Shown piece after piece: positions 58,307-64,000 of a stretch of 64,000 nucleotides of DNA. The translations under genes and the position numbers were made by a program. The notes below the pieces were generated by a model. It did not search any database. It worked only from the letters and a program-made list of their open reading frames with translations, and had not been told where the DNA came from. Source of the DNA: Macrolepiota albuminosa (lineage: Eukaryota > Basidiomycota > Agaricomycetes > Agaricales > Agaricaceae). Position 1 is the first letter of the stretch; each line of letters starts with the position of its first letter. The DNA lies in NCBI GenBank assembly GCA_027475525.1, contig JAMWFC010000044.1, positions 1,117,340 to 1,181,339 on the forward strand, read 5' to 3'.

Positions 58307-60761
58307 GGAGCGAGCCAGCTTATCTAGACATGTGCATTCGCTTTATGTAAAACTCGATTCAAAGCAGTGTAGCGTGGTAACGTGATTCGGTTATTCCACT
58401 TACGCACATCGAACGACCGATTTAGTCGAGTAGGAAGTATTTGGATAGTGGTCGTATAAAACTGTTGTTATCACAGTCACAGGCGGAGCCCTCCCCTCAA
58501 GGGTTGGAACCCAGCAGATTATCTCCAAAGATCCTAAGTTGTAGATATGATACTGTTCTCGGCTTCTGTCACGAACTGACAATAAAATTCCCCACGCTTT
58601 CCCCTTAAGTACCTATGGGGATGATATTACAGCTTCGATCAAGAGATTCCAACTGTATGGGCATTCCATTCGCTCTGGCCTTCTAAGGTTATCTGAGTGA
58701 TAGAGTGAAGGGCAACAACGTCAATGATATTGAGCGAAGAAAAGCCGACAAGAGAATTCTGAATAATCTCTAAACTATCTCGGTGGAATCCCAACATTGC
58801 TTCTAATCCGCACGTCTAGCATTTCAGGGTAGCGATATTCAGACAAGCAACATAATGCTCATCATTGAAATCAGTGTAACCAATGAATCAGTTTTTCTTC
58901 TGCAAAACGGGAAGAAAGTCAAGAGAATTACTCACGGAGAGCCTTTATTTCGGAGAGCAGAGCCGAAAGGGAGAGCAGCTGAATCAGTCATCCCAATACT
59001 AACGGTGATAAGCCACCGAGGTGGTTATGCATGCGACACCATGACAGGCAACTAGGGCACGGCAAGAGTGGTTTGGGAGTTAATTTCAAAGCAGCTTACA
59101 GCAACGGCGTTCTCAATAATAGAGGCACAAACCAGATGGTATCTCCAATCTGTATCGAGAAAAATCTGAGTGCTGCTTGGACGTTAGTCGTTGTCCTTTA
59201 CTTACACGACAGCGATCAAAGAATATGCGTTTATTTGTCGGGGTTCGCTGACCTTTGGTTTATTTCATCGACACACAGGTTTATTTAACCATAGAAGACC
59301 GACACGCCCCAGCGTGAGGCCTTTCCAGAAGTTGAATAAATAAAACGATGCGATATAACACCACACCTTCGAAGGAACCCGATGAAATATGAGACGATTG
59401 ACCGCCAGCTCGTTTACGGATGATGAAAGCCACGATCCAGCTTACACGAAAGGAAGAAAGATAAGGATAAGGGAAAACTTAAAGGTTAGAACAAAACATA
59501 CCTCCAAGAGCGACCCCAACCCGATATAGATCACAGCAAACACGGTCAGAGTATGTACAACCCGTATACCAAGCACCTGGCGATAAATGTTGCTCGGACG
59601 GTATGGGAGAACTCTTGCGAAGCTCGTTCGCTTTCCTATATAACAAAGCTGCGCATGTCGTGGAGATACGTAAGTCTGATCAGGAGCACTTCGAAGGAAA
59701 ATCACGCACGTTAGATGCGCTGATGACGAGGATTAGGTTAGGACAACAGTATTGTACCAGCAAAAACGAGTTGACGAAAAGACCAGCGACGTCGATTTAA
59801 GAAGTGGGTCTACAAAAGGAGAGGTAAACGCGCCAAGAAACAGGAGACCGTGAGATCTATCATTCCAACCGTCTCTAAAAAAGCGTAAGTAAAGAGTGCA
59901 TAAGAGCGACTTTATGCGCTCGTCCTCGGGCTGACATCGAGGTTGTCCCTTGATTGGTTTAAATGGATATACCGACTTGGTATGCAAGGATCAAATTGAA
60001 CTCAATGGTAGTCTCAACGGGTACTGCCTCTATTTTTGACTCCGAGGGTTCCAGAGCATCTGTTGTTAGAGTTCGCGACAGTCTCCCTGTACAATCTTTG
60101 GACAAGTATGTCGCAGGTAGGTAAATCAAGCACGGTGGCTCGTAATCCAGTCGATTGACAGGGCAGACTGGGCTTGCAGATTAGTGAGCGCGAAAGTCTC
60201 TACATGGCTATTCGCGAGGTAGAGGAAAATATAACATGTTAGTGGCAACGATATAGCTTCTCTTGAGCTTAGATACGAACCTGTCCGGACCCATTATCCA
60301 AGGGCCCTATGTGCAATCGACGTGCCGTACGCCCTGTAATTCTGAGATAATCTCGGAGCTTGTGGCTGACGTTGTAGGGTTGAAGCTGAGTAGAATACAC
60401 CATGATTGCTTCGCATTGCCACAGATGTAGACCACATTTCTTCAAAGACGTCGGATAGTATGTTGAAGTCACATGCGCACTTTACAACAACTGGAAAATA
60501 TTGCGAACATTCATGCTGCTTGTCCTGGACATGTCAGACGGATCGTTTGACATCAGTAACGTGAAGGTGAGAAAAGAGTATCCATTTGATGGAGGGAATA
60601 GTACAATGCCTCATCGAAAAAATTTTGACCTACGTGAACCTGTATGAAAGAACGTCCCAAAATGGAAATCGGAAATCGGATCAGAAGCTGATGCAGTCTT
60701 TGTTATCCTCAACAACTTGTTTCTGTACACACCGCGTTCAACAATTTACTGGAACGATACT
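58307..60761. other. gene-poor stretch
   Basis: About 2.4 kb with many short frames, none protein-like or joinable across plausible splice sites. No repeats with clear ends found. A weakly expressed or decayed gene could be missed. Confidence 0.4.
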
Positions 60762-63821
<3,060 letters not shown>

Positions 63822-64000
63822 CCAGTCATTTGAAGGGAGAGTATAAGAAGGGTAAACCAAGCTGTACATATCGACATACATGGTGGAATGCAGAAGTAAC
63901 GCACGTTTCTAGATGCGACTCGTCGGATATAGTGTAATCGTATCGTTTGTCAAGAGACAGCTTTTAAACCCTCAATCTCACTAGATAAGCATTCCATAAG

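Overview
This is a eukaryotic nuclear window, almost certainly from an agaricomycete (mushroom-forming basidiomycete). Nearly every gene is cut by many short (about 45-65 nt) GT-AG introns, including 8-24 nt micro-exons. Recognisable proteins are typically basidiomycete: SC7/SC14-like CAP proteins, a GT61 transferase, a PFK26-type 6-phosphofructo-2-kinase, and histone H2A with an intron-rich gene. There are no operons, ribosome-binding sites or prokaryotic signals. I rebuilt exon structures by hand from splice signals, reading phase and family motifs; every coordinate chain given as a join keeps phase to a stop codon.

Layout. 0.9-3.2 kb: two tandem secreted CAP/PR-1 genes. 4.5-15.3 kb: two paralogous DHA1 MFS exporters with the same exon plan, enclosing an ELYS-domain gene, the F1Fo-ATPase assembly factor ATP10 and histone H2A (ATP10 and H2A are divergent). 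16.8-18.7 kb: a membrane-anchored GT61 glycosyltransferase. 18.7-28.4 kb: gene-poor and transposon-rich, with a tRNA-related SINE-like element split by a 386-bp CACTA-type MITE and, 260 bp further on, a full-length 6.5-kb I/Tad1-group LINE bounded by a 13-bp target-site duplication. 28.4-30.3 kb: L-fuconate dehydratase/ENOSF1-type enolase-superfamily enzyme. 30.6-41.4 kb: mostly lineage-specific, disordered or coiled-coil proteins with no function I recognise. 42.7-44.9 kb: a Ran1-like Ser/Thr kinase.

45.4-53.2 kb is a compact, visibly GC-richer housekeeping block: MRPS5, a PITH-domain protein, mitochondrial pyruvate/branched-chain dehydrogenase kinase, a small membrane protein, LSM8 and a triose-phosphate/nucleotide-sugar-type transporter. 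54.0-55.4 kb: three intron-containing tRNA-Thr genes (AGT, AGT, TGT). 56.3-58.3 kb: a Cys-rich unknown and a coiled-coil paralogue of the 38.5-kb gene. 60.8-63.8 kb: an Mlo3/Yra1-like RRM protein and a PFK26-like enzyme.

The most important structural observation is that five places carry a tandem duplication with a period of exactly 77 bp (44.9, 46.7, 51.3 and 53.5 kb and inside the LINE at 26.1 kb). Independent duplications would not share one length. I infer unmerged 77-mer overlaps at contig joins, an assembly artefact that breaks LINE ORF1 and disturbs MRPS5. The best biological leads are the new two-member coiled-coil family, the in-frame duplicated 3' splice site in the PITH gene, the loss of the catalytic His in the PFK26-like phosphatase domain, and the nested transposons.
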